From Pelotomaculum sp. PtaB.Bin104 (lineage in GTDB: Bacteria > Bacillota > Desulfotomaculia > Desulfotomaculales > Pelotomaculaceae): a DNA stretch of 64,000 nucleotides. The stretch is taken from assembly GCA_002067205.1 (NCBI GenBank), contig MVQL01000244.1, positions 1 to 64,000 of the forward strand. Reading direction: 5' to 3'. Made by a program: the position numbers and the translations under genes. Every line of letters starts with the position of its first letter. Positions within the stretch are counted from its first letter, which is position 1. The notes beneath the pieces were generated by a model that worked only from the letters and a program-made list of their open reading frames with translations, did not search any database and was not told the DNA's origin. Below are positions 52,929-61,581 of the stretch, in pieces.

Positions 52929-54374
52929 ATGAATAGTATAATTACTTTGTTCTTGTCACTAGCCTTTGCAATTTTAATGCTTCTCCCCGGTACATCTCAA
53001 GGTGCTACCACGGAAAACATCCATTTCTATTCCGTACTATTTAATGAAAATGATATTCCTGGTGATTGTAGGATGAGCATTGCGTCTTTGGGAGGGGAAA
53101 TTACTTATACTGTTCCTGAAATAGGGTTTGTACAAGTGAAAAGTAATAATAATATTTTATCTGATTTAAAAAGCTTGCCTTCGGTAAACTCAGTTAATCC
53201 TTCAATTTCCTGGCCCGTACCTGCGGTTCAAAAAACCGGCCTTGAAGAATATTTAACCCTGGATTATTCAGATTATCCTTACATAAGAGATCTAGAATGG
53301 GATATTAATCGTGTTACTGAGAATGGTGCAAGTTATAATTTAGGAACGGGTTCCAATGATGTTGTAATAGGAATAATAGACAGCGGCATCGATCGCGATC
53401 ACCCGGATTTGGTTGAGAACCTGTTGCCGGGCTCAAAAAACTTTGTCCCCGCAGGTGGATACCGGAATACGGAACCACAAGAAACAGGTGCTATCCACGA
53501 GTTTGACGATAAAATAGGGCATGGTAGTCACATCGCCGGAACCATTGCAGCAAATGGACAAATGCTGGGCGTAGCACCGAACACGGGAATTCGTGCATAC
53601 CGTGTATTCGGGGAATCCAGTGCAGAGACAGCCTGGGTTGCTGCTGCAATTGTAACAGCAGCAAATGATGGTGTAGATGTTATTTCATTGAGCATGGAGG
53701 GTTTTTATCTAAACGGACAAATCTTTTATACCGACCCTTTAACAGGAGAAAAAGTTGCATTAGGAAATGATATAGCTGACTTTTTAGCTTATAAAAGAGT
53801 TATCCAATATGCAATAAATAAAGGTTGCTTAGTGGTCGCCGCGTCCGGCAATGAAGGCATGAATATGACTGAAAAAAGACTTGTTACCAACTACCTGAAC
53901 TCCATTTACAGTGGTAATGGTTTATATTTTGTAGGGGCAGGATTTGAAGTACCCGGTACAATCCCCGGTGTGGTGACAGTATCCTCAACAGGGCCTTATG
54001 ATACTTTAGCTTTGTACTCAAATTATGGACCTGGTTTTATTGACCTGGCTGCCCCCGGTGGTGATATTTCTAAGTATCTTGAGTATCAACTAAGCGGCAG
54101 ACCACCTGAGGATTACTTTGCGGAGCAACTTTATAAAAACGAGTTTTGTTTAAGCACAAATCATCAAGGTGGTTATATCTACAACGTAGGCACATCTATG
54201 GCTGTCCCTAAAGTAGCTGCCGTTGCTTCTCTAATTATTGATAAGTATGGGAAAATTGGGCCCCAAAAGGTAGCGGAAATGCTCTATAAGAAGGGTGTTG
54301 AATCAGTAAGCGGGAAGGAACAGGCTTATTACGGAAGTGGTCGTTTGAATGCAGTTAAAGCTTTAACAGATTAA
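52929..54374 (+). CDS. Secreted subtilisin-family serine protease
   Basis: 481 residues: signal peptide (cleavage near SQG-ATT), a propeptide-like region (~25-110), and an S8 catalytic domain with Asp in IIDSGIDRDHPD, His in GHGSHIAGT, oxyanion Asn in ASGNEG and Ser in GTSMAVPKVAA. No wall anchor seen. It resembles LanP-type leader peptidases as well as general extracellular subtilases; no lantibiotic genes are adjacent. The gene is clearly more AT-rich than its neighbours, a hint of transfer. AAAGGAGGG precedes the ATG. Confidence 0.88.
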   Translation: MNSIITLFLSLAFAILMLLPGTSQGATTENIHFYSVLFNENDIPGDCRMSIASLGGEITYTVPEIGFVQVKSNNNILSDLKSLPSVNSVNPSISWPVPAVQKTGLEEYLTLDYSDYPYIRDLEWDINRVTENGASYNLGTGSNDVVIGIIDSGIDRDHPDLVENLLPGSKNFVPAGGYRNTEPQETGAIHEFDDKIGHGSHIAGTIAANGQMLGVAPNTGIRAYRVFGESSAETAWVAAAIVTAANDGVDVISLSMEGFYLNGQIFYTDPLTGEKVALGNDIADFLAYKRVIQYAINKGCLVVAASGNEGMNMTEKRLVTNYLNSIYSGNGLYFVGAGFEVPGTIPGVVTVSSTGPYDTLALYSNYGPGFIDLAAPGGDISKYLEYQLSGRPPEDYFAEQLYKNEFCLSTNHQGGYIYNVGTSMAVPKVAAVASLIIDKYGKIGPQKVAEMLYKKGVESVSGKEQAYYGSGRLNAVKALTD

Positions 54375-54444
54375 ATGCCTAAACCATTAAAAAATTATAA
54401 CGACAAATTGAACTTTGGTGGATAACGGTCTTTGAGGCTGGTGA

Positions 54445-54477
54445 ATCATGCCGCTGGTGCTGAACCAGCGGCATGAT
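54445..54477. terminator. Strong hairpin between convergent genes
   Basis: 14-bp stem ATCATGCCGCTGGT / ACCAGCGGCATGAT, 5-nt loop. T-run is weak on plus (CATTAGTAGTATTAAT). Probably the end of the protease transcript. Confidence 0.65.
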
Positions 54478-54492
54478 CATTAGTAGTATTAA

Positions 54493-54511
54493 TCTTCTAA
54501 CAGTTGGACAA
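54493..54511. repeat. Copy 3 of a short palindromic repeat
   Basis: TTCTAACAGTTGGACAATA, related to the palindromes at 30608 and 41684; like them preceded by TTAATC-type and followed by AATAAA-type sequence. Here next to the end of leuA. Confidence 0.4.
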
Positions 54512-54525
54512 TAAAATCACACATT

Positions 54526-56025
54526 TTACCTTTTTATTTTATTCAAGGCATTAACATAAGCCTTGGCACTGGCCTCAATGACATCAGTGCTGATGCCCTT
54601 GCCTACTACCAGCCCCTGCTCACCGGAGCGAAGCTTGACTGTCGCTTCCCCCAGGGCCTCACTGCCCCGGGTCACCGAGCTCAAAGAATAATCCTCCAGC
54701 CGCACCTCTAAACCGGTCAGCCGGTCGATGGCATTAAACACAGCGTCAACCGGGCCGTTGCCGCAGGCAGCATCCATACAGCCGGTGTCGTCGATATCCA
54801 CTGACACGGTGGCAGTGGCTGTGGATACACCGGAAGTGGCCACGGCAATATTTTTTAAAGTAATCCAGTTGCTGTTGCCTCCCGGCATGCCCATCAGAGC
54901 GTGGAGGTCTTCATTAAAGATTTCCTTTTTTAGGTCGGCCAGCTGCAAGAACTGCTGGTAAACTCTTTCCAGCTCATCCTCGTACAGCTGGTAGCCCATT
55001 TCCTGCAGGCGGTGCCTGAGCGCGTGCCGGCCGGACCGGGCACTCAAGCTAATCGTGCTGCGCAACCCGCCGATGATCTCAGGTTTAATTATTTCATAGG
55101 TCAACCGGTCCTTCAAAACACCGTCCTGGTGAATGCCGGAAGCATGCATAAAAGCACCCGCCCCGACGATCGCTTTATGGGCCGGCACCGGCACCCCGGT
55201 GACCCTGGCTACCAGCCTGCTGGTGGCCGCTATTTCCCTGGTGTTTACCCTCATCTCCAGGCCGTATTGATTGCGCCTGGTGTAAACGGCCATGATCACT
55301 TCCTCCAGCGAAGTGTTTCCGGCCCGCTCACCAATGCCGTTAATGGCCCCCTCGACCTGCCCTGCCCCGGCCAGGATGCCCGCTAAGGAGTTGGCGGTGG
55401 ACATGCCCAGGTCATCATGGCAGTGCACACTCACCACTACTTTCTCAATCCCCCTGACATTATGCATCAAATATGAGATCAGCTCTTCATATTCAAAGGG
55501 AGTGGCATAGCCCACAGTGTCAGGGATGTTCACTACCGTGGCGCCGGCCATTATCGCGCTCTCGATCACAGCAGCAAGGAAGGACCGGTCACTGCGGAAA
55601 GCGTCCTCTGCATAAAATTCCACATCGCCGACATATTTTTTGGCGTGCTTGACCGCAGCTACCGCTACCTCCAGCACCCGCTCCGGCGCCAGCTTGAGCT
55701 TTTTCTCCATATGTACCGGAGAAACCCCAATCCCGGTGTGTATTCTTGGATATTCCGCTCCTCGCAGGGCCTGGGCGCAACAGTCAATGTCACTCTCCAC
55801 AGCGCGGGTCAGACCGCAAATAGAAACGCCCTTTACTTCCCTGGCAATTAAATTTACCGCCTCTGCGTCTCCCGGCGAAGACGCCGGAAAGCCCGCCTCA
55901 ATCACATCCACCCCGAGCTTGACCAGCTGCCTGGCTACCTCCAGCTTTTCATTGGCATTTAAAGTAATTCCAAGCGATTGCTCCCCGTCCCTTAAGGTGG
56001 TATCGAATATATAAAGCCTGCGCAT
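54526..56025 (-). CDS. leuA: 2-isopropylmalate synthase
   Basis: 499 residues. Catalytic TIM barrel (residues 1-~270) with FDTTLRDGEQS, GLTRAVESDI, HCHDDLGMSTANS and GIGERAGNTSLEEV, then the linker SARSGRHALRHRL and a C-terminal LeuA regulatory domain (~365-499; SVDIDDTG). Condenses acetyl-CoA with 2-oxoisovalerate, the first committed step of leucine synthesis; the C-terminal domain normally mediates leucine feedback. ATG at 56025-56023 follows AAGGGGG. Regulated by the T-box upstream. No leuB/C/D follows, so the rest of the pathway lies elsewhere. Confidence 0.92.
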   Translation of the reverse strand: MRRLYIFDTTLRDGEQSLGITLNANEKLEVARQLVKLGVDVIEAGFPASSPGDAEAVNLIAREVKGVSICGLTRAVESDIDCCAQALRGAEYPRIHTGIGVSPVHMEKKLKLAPERVLEVAVAAVKHAKKYVGDVEFYAEDAFRSDRSFLAAVIESAIMAGATVVNIPDTVGYATPFEYEELISYLMHNVRGIEKVVVSVHCHDDLGMSTANSLAGILAGAGQVEGAINGIGERAGNTSLEEVIMAVYTRRNQYGLEMRVNTREIAATSRLVARVTGVPVPAHKAIVGAGAFMHASGIHQDGVLKDRLTYEIIKPEIIGGLRSTISLSARSGRHALRHRLQEMGYQLYEDELERVYQQFLQLADLKKEIFNEDLHALMGMPGGNSNWITLKNIAVATSGVSTATATVSVDIDDTGCMDAACGNGPVDAVFNAIDRLTGLEVRLEDYSLSSVTRGSEALGEATVKLRSGEQGLVVGKGISTDVIEASAKAYVNALNKIKR

Positions 56026-56098
56026 CAATAATTCCCCCTTGAACAATCCTATTATTTATTAAAACTAGACCGCTAAGATCGCTAAGGTCTGATTCCAT
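55949..56098 (-). CDS. Possible leader peptide overlapping leuA
   Basis: A 49-residue frame beginning MESDLSDLSGLVLINNRIVQ with an excellent ribosome site (GGGGAGGTGG, 5-6 nt before the ATG), located between the T-box terminator and leuA and running 77 bp into leuA in another frame. Four leucine codons lie in the first 13 codons. It could couple translation or act as a leader peptide, or be chance. Confidence 0.3.
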   Translation of the reverse strand: MESDLSDLSGLVLINNRIVQGGIIDAQALYIRYHLKGRGAIAWNYFKCQ

Positions 56099-56116
56099 CA
56101 ACACCACCTCCCCGCT

Positions 56117-56400
56117 CAAAATATAAAACCCCGCGCCTCTTTTGAGACGCAGGGTTATCCTACGTGGTACCACTCAAATAAACGGCAAATTAACGCCGTC
56201 CACTCATCAGGATACGGGATAAAAATCCGATACCCCCTTCCTTTTAACGGCGGAAGCTCCGTCCGGGCCTAGTCTCAACCTCGATTTCAGCCGGCTACTC
56301 CAGGGAGAGTTCTGCGCTAAGCCTTCGGCCGCCTTGCACCACCCGGCGGCTCTCTGAACCTGGCCATAAGCACCTACTATTCCCTCTCATCGTCTTTAAA
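56117..56400 (-). promoter_or_regulatory. T-box leader of leuA, probably leucine-specific
   Basis: The minus strand carries GAGTGGTACCACG (T-box sequence, 56174-56163) followed by terminator stem AACCCTGCGTCTC / GAGGCGCGGGGTT (56156-56127) and a T-rich run. Upstream is a long stem I region; GCAGAACTCTCC offers CTC (Leu) at 56308-56306 as specifier. Uncharged tRNA-Leu would bind and prevent termination, raising leuA expression. Confidence 0.88.
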
Positions 56401-56410
56401 TATAGTATGG

Positions 56411-56440
56411 ATTTTACCAGCAAATAAGTGCCTGTGTCAA
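56411..56440 (-). promoter_or_regulatory. Sigma-A promoter of leuA
   Basis: On the minus strand TTGACA (56440-56435), 18-bp spacer, TAAAAT (56416-56411), just before the T-box leader. Confidence 0.65.
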
Positions 56441-56584
56441 TGGGGCTGGAAAACTTTTTTACGCAACTGCAGCCTGGAAAAACTGGCTACGGTTTATCAA
56501 TGCGTCATTCAAAAGATTCACTGGTTGCCTTAAAGCCTCTTGAGGTGATAAGATTCAACCAGGATTATCTTAGGGGGTAAGACC

Positions 56585-56989
56585 ATGCAAAATATTTTTA
56601 CGGTCAGCACCAAAAAACGCGAGGAGCTTATCGACATTACCGCCGAGGTGAAAAAAATAGTGGCCGGGGCAAAAGTGTCCGCCGGAATCGTCAATATATA
56701 TGTGCGCGGCGCTACGGCGGCCATAATGATCCAGGAAAACTGGGATAAAAGCGTCCAAAATGATGTGGTGACCCTGTTAAGGAAGCTGATCCCCAGGGAC
56801 GTTTGGGAGCACGATCAACAAGACGGCAACGGCGACTCACACTTAAAATCCGGTCTAATCAGCCCCAGTGAAACCATACCAGTGATCAACGGAGAAATCG
56901 GCCTTTCCACCTGGCAAAACATATTCCTCTGTGAATTTGACGGTCCGCGGCCTAAGAGGGAAATAGTAGTGACTGTGCTGGGCGCTTAA
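56585..56989 (+). CDS. yjbQ: YjbQ/UPF0047 family protein
   Basis: 134 residues with the UPF0047 pattern: IDITAEVKKIV, GIVNIYVRGATAAIMIQEN, HDQQDGNGDSHLKSGLISPSETIPV and STWQNIFLCEFDGPR. Some members act as a secondary thiamine-phosphate synthase; others are uncharacterised metal-binding proteins. The His and Asp residues in NGDSHLKS are the expected active-site positions. Divergent from leuA. Confidence 0.85.
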   Translation: MQNIFTVSTKKREELIDITAEVKKIVAGAKVSAGIVNIYVRGATAAIMIQENWDKSVQNDVVTLLRKLIPRDVWEHDQQDGNGDSHLKSGLISPSETIPVINGEIGLSTWQNIFLCEFDGPRPKREIVVTVLGA

Positions 56990-57138
56990 TCAGAACCGGG
57001 GTCCGGCCAGACGAACTGACCAGATAGATAGCCTGAAAGGCATTTATCCCATTCTAAAAATAAGCTTTACCAGCCACCATAATCCGCCTTCAGGTGTAAC
57101 TAAAGCATCCTTGGATAGATGCATTCAAACACCACTAC

Positions 57139-57244
57139 CAACAATCACTGCTTACTTTATCAATAACCTTGCCTGTGCTGTGATCACCAACGTACTATAA
57201 CACTACCGATAATCATTGCTTTACTTTATCTATGACCTTTTGCC
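57139..57244. repeat. Degenerate duplication of the lipoprotein gene 3' end
   Basis: AACAATCACTGCTTACTTTA (57139) and ATAATCATTGCTTTACTTTA (57209) are followed by similar TCAATAACCTTGCCT / TCTATGACCTTTTGCCT stretches about 70 bp apart. The inner copy encodes the C terminus VIDKVKQ of the gene at 57213; the outer copy still reads VIDKV. Confidence 0.5.
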
Positions 57245-58163
57245 TCTCCTGGACCACCTTGTCCGTCAAGGTATAATTTGCGTTCTTTAATACCTCAAAA
57301 TAGCCGGAAAAGGCTTCGGCGAACTTTCCGCCGGCTGTGGGATCAAAGTTATTATAGCTTTCCTGAAAATCTTTCCTTAAAACCCTGGTGTTATAAGCAA
57401 ACGCGGGCGTATTGTTTAACCCGAACAAATAGAAATTCACATACCGCAAATACAACTCCTCAATATCTTTCAGCTTTGCAGAGCCCGGATAACCTTTAAG
57501 ATAGTTCTCCTGCGCTACTATTCTCTTTAATATTTCGTCCGGGGTGATCAGCAGGGCTGCATCAGCAGCAGGCGGGCTATTGCTTTCAGTGGCCATTAGA
57601 ACGTAATAATTTTTTATATCCTCCGTCAAATAGGCATAGTACCTTTGATAAAACTGATAATCAATCACCGGAAAATACATGCCCTCCGCACTGCGCACCC
57701 GGTACCCAGTGTCCCTTACTTCCTCCAGCATTTTTTTGATTTCCGGATCCTTTATTTCGCCCAGTTGCTGCATGCTGAAGGAATAGCCGAACTCTTTTTG
57801 CAGTCCATTGTGTATGGTTTTAGTCCACTTTTCCTCCTTGCCACTGGCGAACTGCTGGTCCAGTTCCTCCAGGGCCTTTTTTTGCCTGGCCTCAAAGCCG
57901 GTGACTAACTGGTTTGCACTTTCTTTAGTTACTTTGACGATATTGGCATCAATATAGGCCAATATTTCTTTTTCCGCCGCGTTTTCCCGGATTAACCTTT
58001 CAAATTCAGCAAGCACCCCCTGGTCTTGATTTTTTTCCTCAAGCACTGTCTGTTCCTGCGGCTGTTCTTCTTTTTCCTGGCCGCCGCGCCCGGTGCAGCC
58101 AAACAGAAAAACCGCTACTGAGATATAAGTTAAGATTAAAACTAGGGGTTTTATTATTCTCAT
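57213..58163 (-). CDS. Lipoprotein of unknown function
   Basis: 316 residues with a lipoprotein signal (hydrophobic run ending VFLFGC), a Glu/Gln-rich linker, then a helical, charged body (residues ~45-316) with no recognised family. AAAGGAG lies before the ATG. It would be tethered to the outside of the membrane. It lies downstream of the beta-propeller gene (same strand, ~240 bp), but shared function is not demonstrated. Confidence 0.7.
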   Translation of the reverse strand: MRIIKPLVLILTYISVAVFLFGCTGRGGQEKEEQPQEQTVLEEKNQDQGVLAEFERLIRENAAEKEILAYIDANIVKVTKESANQLVTGFEARQKKALEELDQQFASGKEEKWTKTIHNGLQKEFGYSFSMQQLGEIKDPEIKKMLEEVRDTGYRVRSAEGMYFPVIDYQFYQRYYAYLTEDIKNYYVLMATESNSPPAADAALLITPDEILKRIVAQENYLKGYPGSAKLKDIEELYLRYVNFYLFGLNNTPAFAYNTRVLRKDFQESYNNFDPTAGGKFAEAFSGYFEVLKNANYTLTDKVVQERQKVIDKVKQ

Positions 58164-58405
58164 GACTACTCCTTTATAAAGATATTTTATGATCGAGCCT
58201 TATGCGTCCTGTCCTCTGGTTTAGGTCCCGGCTACCCTTTTCATTGGCCGCCTTTACAAATCCGAAGAACAAAAGGATCCTGCCATTGATTTTAAGCAAG
58301 CTCCTCTTGTTCTTCTTTTCATTATATCTTCTTGGCCACTAATTACAATCTCTACTTACCTGTTTTTCTTAAACAAAGTTTGACAATCGCTTGAGGTCTA
58401 TTACT

Positions 58406-60805
58406 TTATTTAAGCTCCAACGCACCCATTTCCACCAGGCTGTCTAAATTATTGGCCTTGATATATTTCCCCGACAGGGTATACAGCACGTCACTAATAT
58501 AGAGGATCCTGCTAATATTTTTTTCGCTGTCATACCAGTAACTGCCGGCCTTTTGATAATCATCGTCCGAAATGTGGGTGATCCGACCTTTTAGCTTAAA
58601 GCCGCTGTCTAGATCGATATTATAGACATAGGCTCCCTGGAAGGTAAAATCGCCGTAGGCTGGGAAGCCGCTCTGCACTTCACTGCCCTTAACCTCCGAG
58701 ACGTTGACGGGAAAGGCCAGCAAACCCTTATCCCTGTCAAACAGGAGGGCCTTGTGGTTATACAACAACTCGGAATCAGTGCCTCGGTCGCCGATTTTTT
58801 CTACGAACATCTCCACCGGGTTGGTGACGTCAGTGACATCAAAGATGGCCATTTTCATCCCTGTATAGTAAGCCATACTGTCCACTTCGCCTTTAGCCCC
58901 TTTTTGTCCGAGCTCAATGGTATCCTTGCCAAAGCCAATCACATGGTTTTCATCATAGGGGTGCAGGTAGTTGCTGTACCCCGGTATTTTCAGCGCGCCC
59001 AGTATTTCAGGCTGGCTGGGGTCCTTTAAGTCAATTACAAACAGCGGGTCCACCGTTTTAAACGTCACCATATAGGCCCGGTCTCCGGTAAACCGCACGG
59101 AGTAGATCCTTTCTCCGGGCGCAATATCCTCCAGCTTGCCGGCAATATTTAGGCCCTCATCCAAAACGTACATATTGTTTTTAGAGGTATTTTCGTCAGT
59201 GCGCCAGATCTCGCCCTTGGTTGTAGCAATGCGGAAGTACCCGTCATACTCATCCATGGAAAACTGGTTTAAAATAGTCCCAGGCACTTCTCCTTTAGTG
59301 GAGTAGGTCAGCTTGCCGTCATCCATGGCAAATTTGTAGACCCTGGTGCTATTCCGGTCAACGTTCCAGGGCATGGGCAAAATGCCCGCCTTATCTTCCA
59401 TTACTCCATACTGATAACTGGTTACCGCCACATAAAGATTTTTTGTGGAGGCATAGATATTCTCGCCGGAGCCAAGGATAGTGTCGATGTCCGCTTTTTC
59501 CTCCGGCTGGTCCAAGTTAATGCCGGCCACCAGCAGGTAGTTGGGCTGCACCGCATCAGGAAAACATTTGATGCTGTTATAGTCAATGTCGATAAGCTCA
59601 TCGCCTGCTGCTGTATCTCGGTAGAACGGCTGCGGGTTGTCAATCTCCCGCATAGGGTAATAATAAATACTGCGGTTGGCCACCAGGTAAAATGCTGACC
59701 CGATCTTGCGGGAGGAAACATATCTGCCATCGAGATCCAGCTCACGCACCTGTTTGATATCGGACTTGTCGCTGATATCGTAAACAATGGCGCTGACCAA
59801 ATCACGCTGGTAGGGTGGCGGGTATATTTCTGCGCTGATTTTGCTGCTGCTGTCTTTCATAATGATTGGCCCGTCCCTGTACATACTGGTTTGGCCGATC
59901 ACAATCATGTGCTTATCATCCACGTATAATTCGCTGGGGTAAAAGTTTTTTCCGACAAAGTCAATGGTGTCTGCTATCTCCAGGTCGCTGGCCGGGTAGG
60001 CCTTGGCGACGACCACCCGCTGTTTGTTAACGAGATAAATATAGCTGCCGTCGGTTTTTACAATATCAGCCTCATCCACACCCTCGACCTGGACATTGGT
60101 TTGGGAATAGTCGGAACCGCCCGTTGTGGACCGGGCAGTATTAGCCGACTTTGACGAACTCCCTTGATCCATCGCCGCCTCCGGTGCTGCCGTCGCATTT
60201 TGAGAACCCGCTGTGCCACCTGCCCCGTAGCTGCGGCCGGACTGAGCCTGGGCGCTTGCCAAGAGGTTCTTCAGGTTTTCATAAGTGCCCACTACCGGCA
60301 GGTCACTGTTTTCCGACATTGGTGCAGGCAGGTTGCCTGGCGGGCCAACCAGCACCGCCCAGTTCTGCTCGTCCCAGTCCACCTCGTACCCAAAGGCTTC
60401 AGCCAGCCAGCGGGCCGGCACAAAGACCCGGTCACCGGCCAGCACGGGCACAACATCCATCGTCCGCTCCTGCCCTCCCACGGACAGCAACTTGCTGCCC
60501 ACAGTCATCCGGACCGCCGCGCCGGCGGGGTCAAAGGTAACCGATTGCGTCACACCATCCCAGATGATGCTGTCATCGCCAAGGCCCAGCGCCCGGCCCA
60601 GGTAGCGGACCGGAACATAAGTCCGGCTGTCCTGGATAAATGACGGAACATCCATGGCAGCGGCCTGGCCGTCACTGATATACATTTTTTGGTCCACAAA
60701 AAATGTTGCCTGATGCAGGTCCACCGCGTGTCCTTTTGGCTGCAGCCAGGGAATAAAAATTACTGACAGGGCTAGAAACAATACAAAAGCTATAAATTTT
60801 TTCAT
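58406..60805 (-). CDS. Secreted copper-amine-oxidase-N / beta-propeller protein
   Basis: 799 residues: signal peptide (to about GHA-VD), a copper amine oxidase N-terminal-like domain (~30-150; SRTYVPVRYLGRALG, DRVFVPARWLAEAFG), a Ser/Ala/Gly-rich linker (~170-225) and a large C-terminal beta-propeller domain (QTNVQVEGVDEADIVKTDG marks its start; then IYSVRFTGDRAYMVTF). This matches the family of secreted proteins with a C-terminal propeller distantly related to WD-40 (PF09826). The N-terminal domain is a wall- or protein-binding module in Firmicutes and has no oxidase activity. Function unknown. Confidence 0.85.
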   Translation of the reverse strand: MKKFIAFVLFLALSVIFIPWLQPKGHAVDLHQATFFVDQKMYISDGQAAAMDVPSFIQDSRTYVPVRYLGRALGLGDDSIIWDGVTQSVTFDPAGAAVRMTVGSKLLSVGGQERTMDVVPVLAGDRVFVPARWLAEAFGYEVDWDEQNWAVLVGPPGNLPAPMSENSDLPVVGTYENLKNLLASAQAQSGRSYGAGGTAGSQNATAAPEAAMDQGSSSKSANTARSTTGGSDYSQTNVQVEGVDEADIVKTDGSYIYLVNKQRVVVAKAYPASDLEIADTIDFVGKNFYPSELYVDDKHMIVIGQTSMYRDGPIIMKDSSSKISAEIYPPPYQRDLVSAIVYDISDKSDIKQVRELDLDGRYVSSRKIGSAFYLVANRSIYYYPMREIDNPQPFYRDTAAGDELIDIDYNSIKCFPDAVQPNYLLVAGINLDQPEEKADIDTILGSGENIYASTKNLYVAVTSYQYGVMEDKAGILPMPWNVDRNSTRVYKFAMDDGKLTYSTKGEVPGTILNQFSMDEYDGYFRIATTKGEIWRTDENTSKNNMYVLDEGLNIAGKLEDIAPGERIYSVRFTGDRAYMVTFKTVDPLFVIDLKDPSQPEILGALKIPGYSNYLHPYDENHVIGFGKDTIELGQKGAKGEVDSMAYYTGMKMAIFDVTDVTNPVEMFVEKIGDRGTDSELLYNHKALLFDRDKGLLAFPVNVSEVKGSEVQSGFPAYGDFTFQGAYVYNIDLDSGFKLKGRITHISDDDYQKAGSYWYDSEKNISRILYISDVLYTLSGKYIKANNLDSLVEMGALELK

Positions 60806-61094
60806 AAGTTCACCTCTTTACTTTGTTTTTTATAATTAGACGTTAAATAAATTTAAAAGGTTCAATATTTTTTCTCAATAGAGCTGCAAAAAGTCCTCGC
60901 AAATTATCCTGCAAGCAAGGCTGCAGGAGATAAAACGGTAATATCTGCTTTAGATGGTCCTGCAAGCCCGGCTGGCCTGGATCCGGGCGCTGTAATCGCC
61001 TTTATAGTCCTTTCATGTAATTATCCTTCAAGCCCGCATCAAAAAAAATTACCGCTAGCAGTTAATTACTGCCGCGGTAATTGGATATTATATA

Positions 61095-61169
61095 TGGTAG
61101 CCCCAAGGGGACTCGAACCCCTGATTCCGCCGTGAGAGGGCGGCGTCTTAACCGCTTGACCATAGGGCC
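61095..61169 (-). tRNA. tRNA-Glu (anticodon CTC)
   Basis: Reads GGCCCTATGGTCAAGCGGTT on the minus strand, an anticodon arm CCGCC-CTCTCAC-GGCGG giving anticodon CTC (codon GAG), T-arm GGGG-TTCGAGT-CCCC and encoded CCA. Acceptor stem includes two G-U pairs. 75 nt. Confidence 0.93.
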
Positions 61170-61524
61170 ATACATTCAACACGCTTATAATCTTAACAAC
61201 TATAACCAAGTGAGTCAAGCATGAAATAGCATAAAAATTCCCCTGCTCTCTTTAACTCCGGCATGTCCAGCCCGGCCCTGGTACTTGTAATAATATTAAT
61301 CCTTAACTCCCCTGCTGCCCCCAAAATATTTGCATTAGAATATGTGGCAGCTACTCAGTCTCCGGTTGCTATAAATTAAGATTATTAAAGCTCTACCGTT
61401 GCTCCTTTGATACTCACCACACCATATAAATAACTCGTGCCATACCACCGGAAACATACTATTTGACGTTGATGTTTGCTACCAACTCAGCGCTAAAGAC
61501 ATAGAATTATTTTATCATAAGATA
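61170..61524. other. Intergenic region with a short pstA-like match
   Basis: No gene is supported. At 61256-61282 the sequence CTCCGGCATGTCCAGCCCGG and the next seven bases match pstA (codons for SGMSSPAL) at nearly all positions. The remainder is AT-rich and featureless. Confidence 0.35.
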
Positions 61525-61561
61525 AAAAACAGCGAAACGGCACAACCCGTTCCGCTGTTTT
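61525..61561 (-). terminator. Terminator of the SLH protein gene
   Basis: AAAACAGCG(A)AACGG pairs with CCGTT(C)CGCTGTTTT; followed on minus by TTTTTTATC. Confidence 0.75.
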
Positions 61562-61581
61562 CTAACTAATCAATTAGTTTT

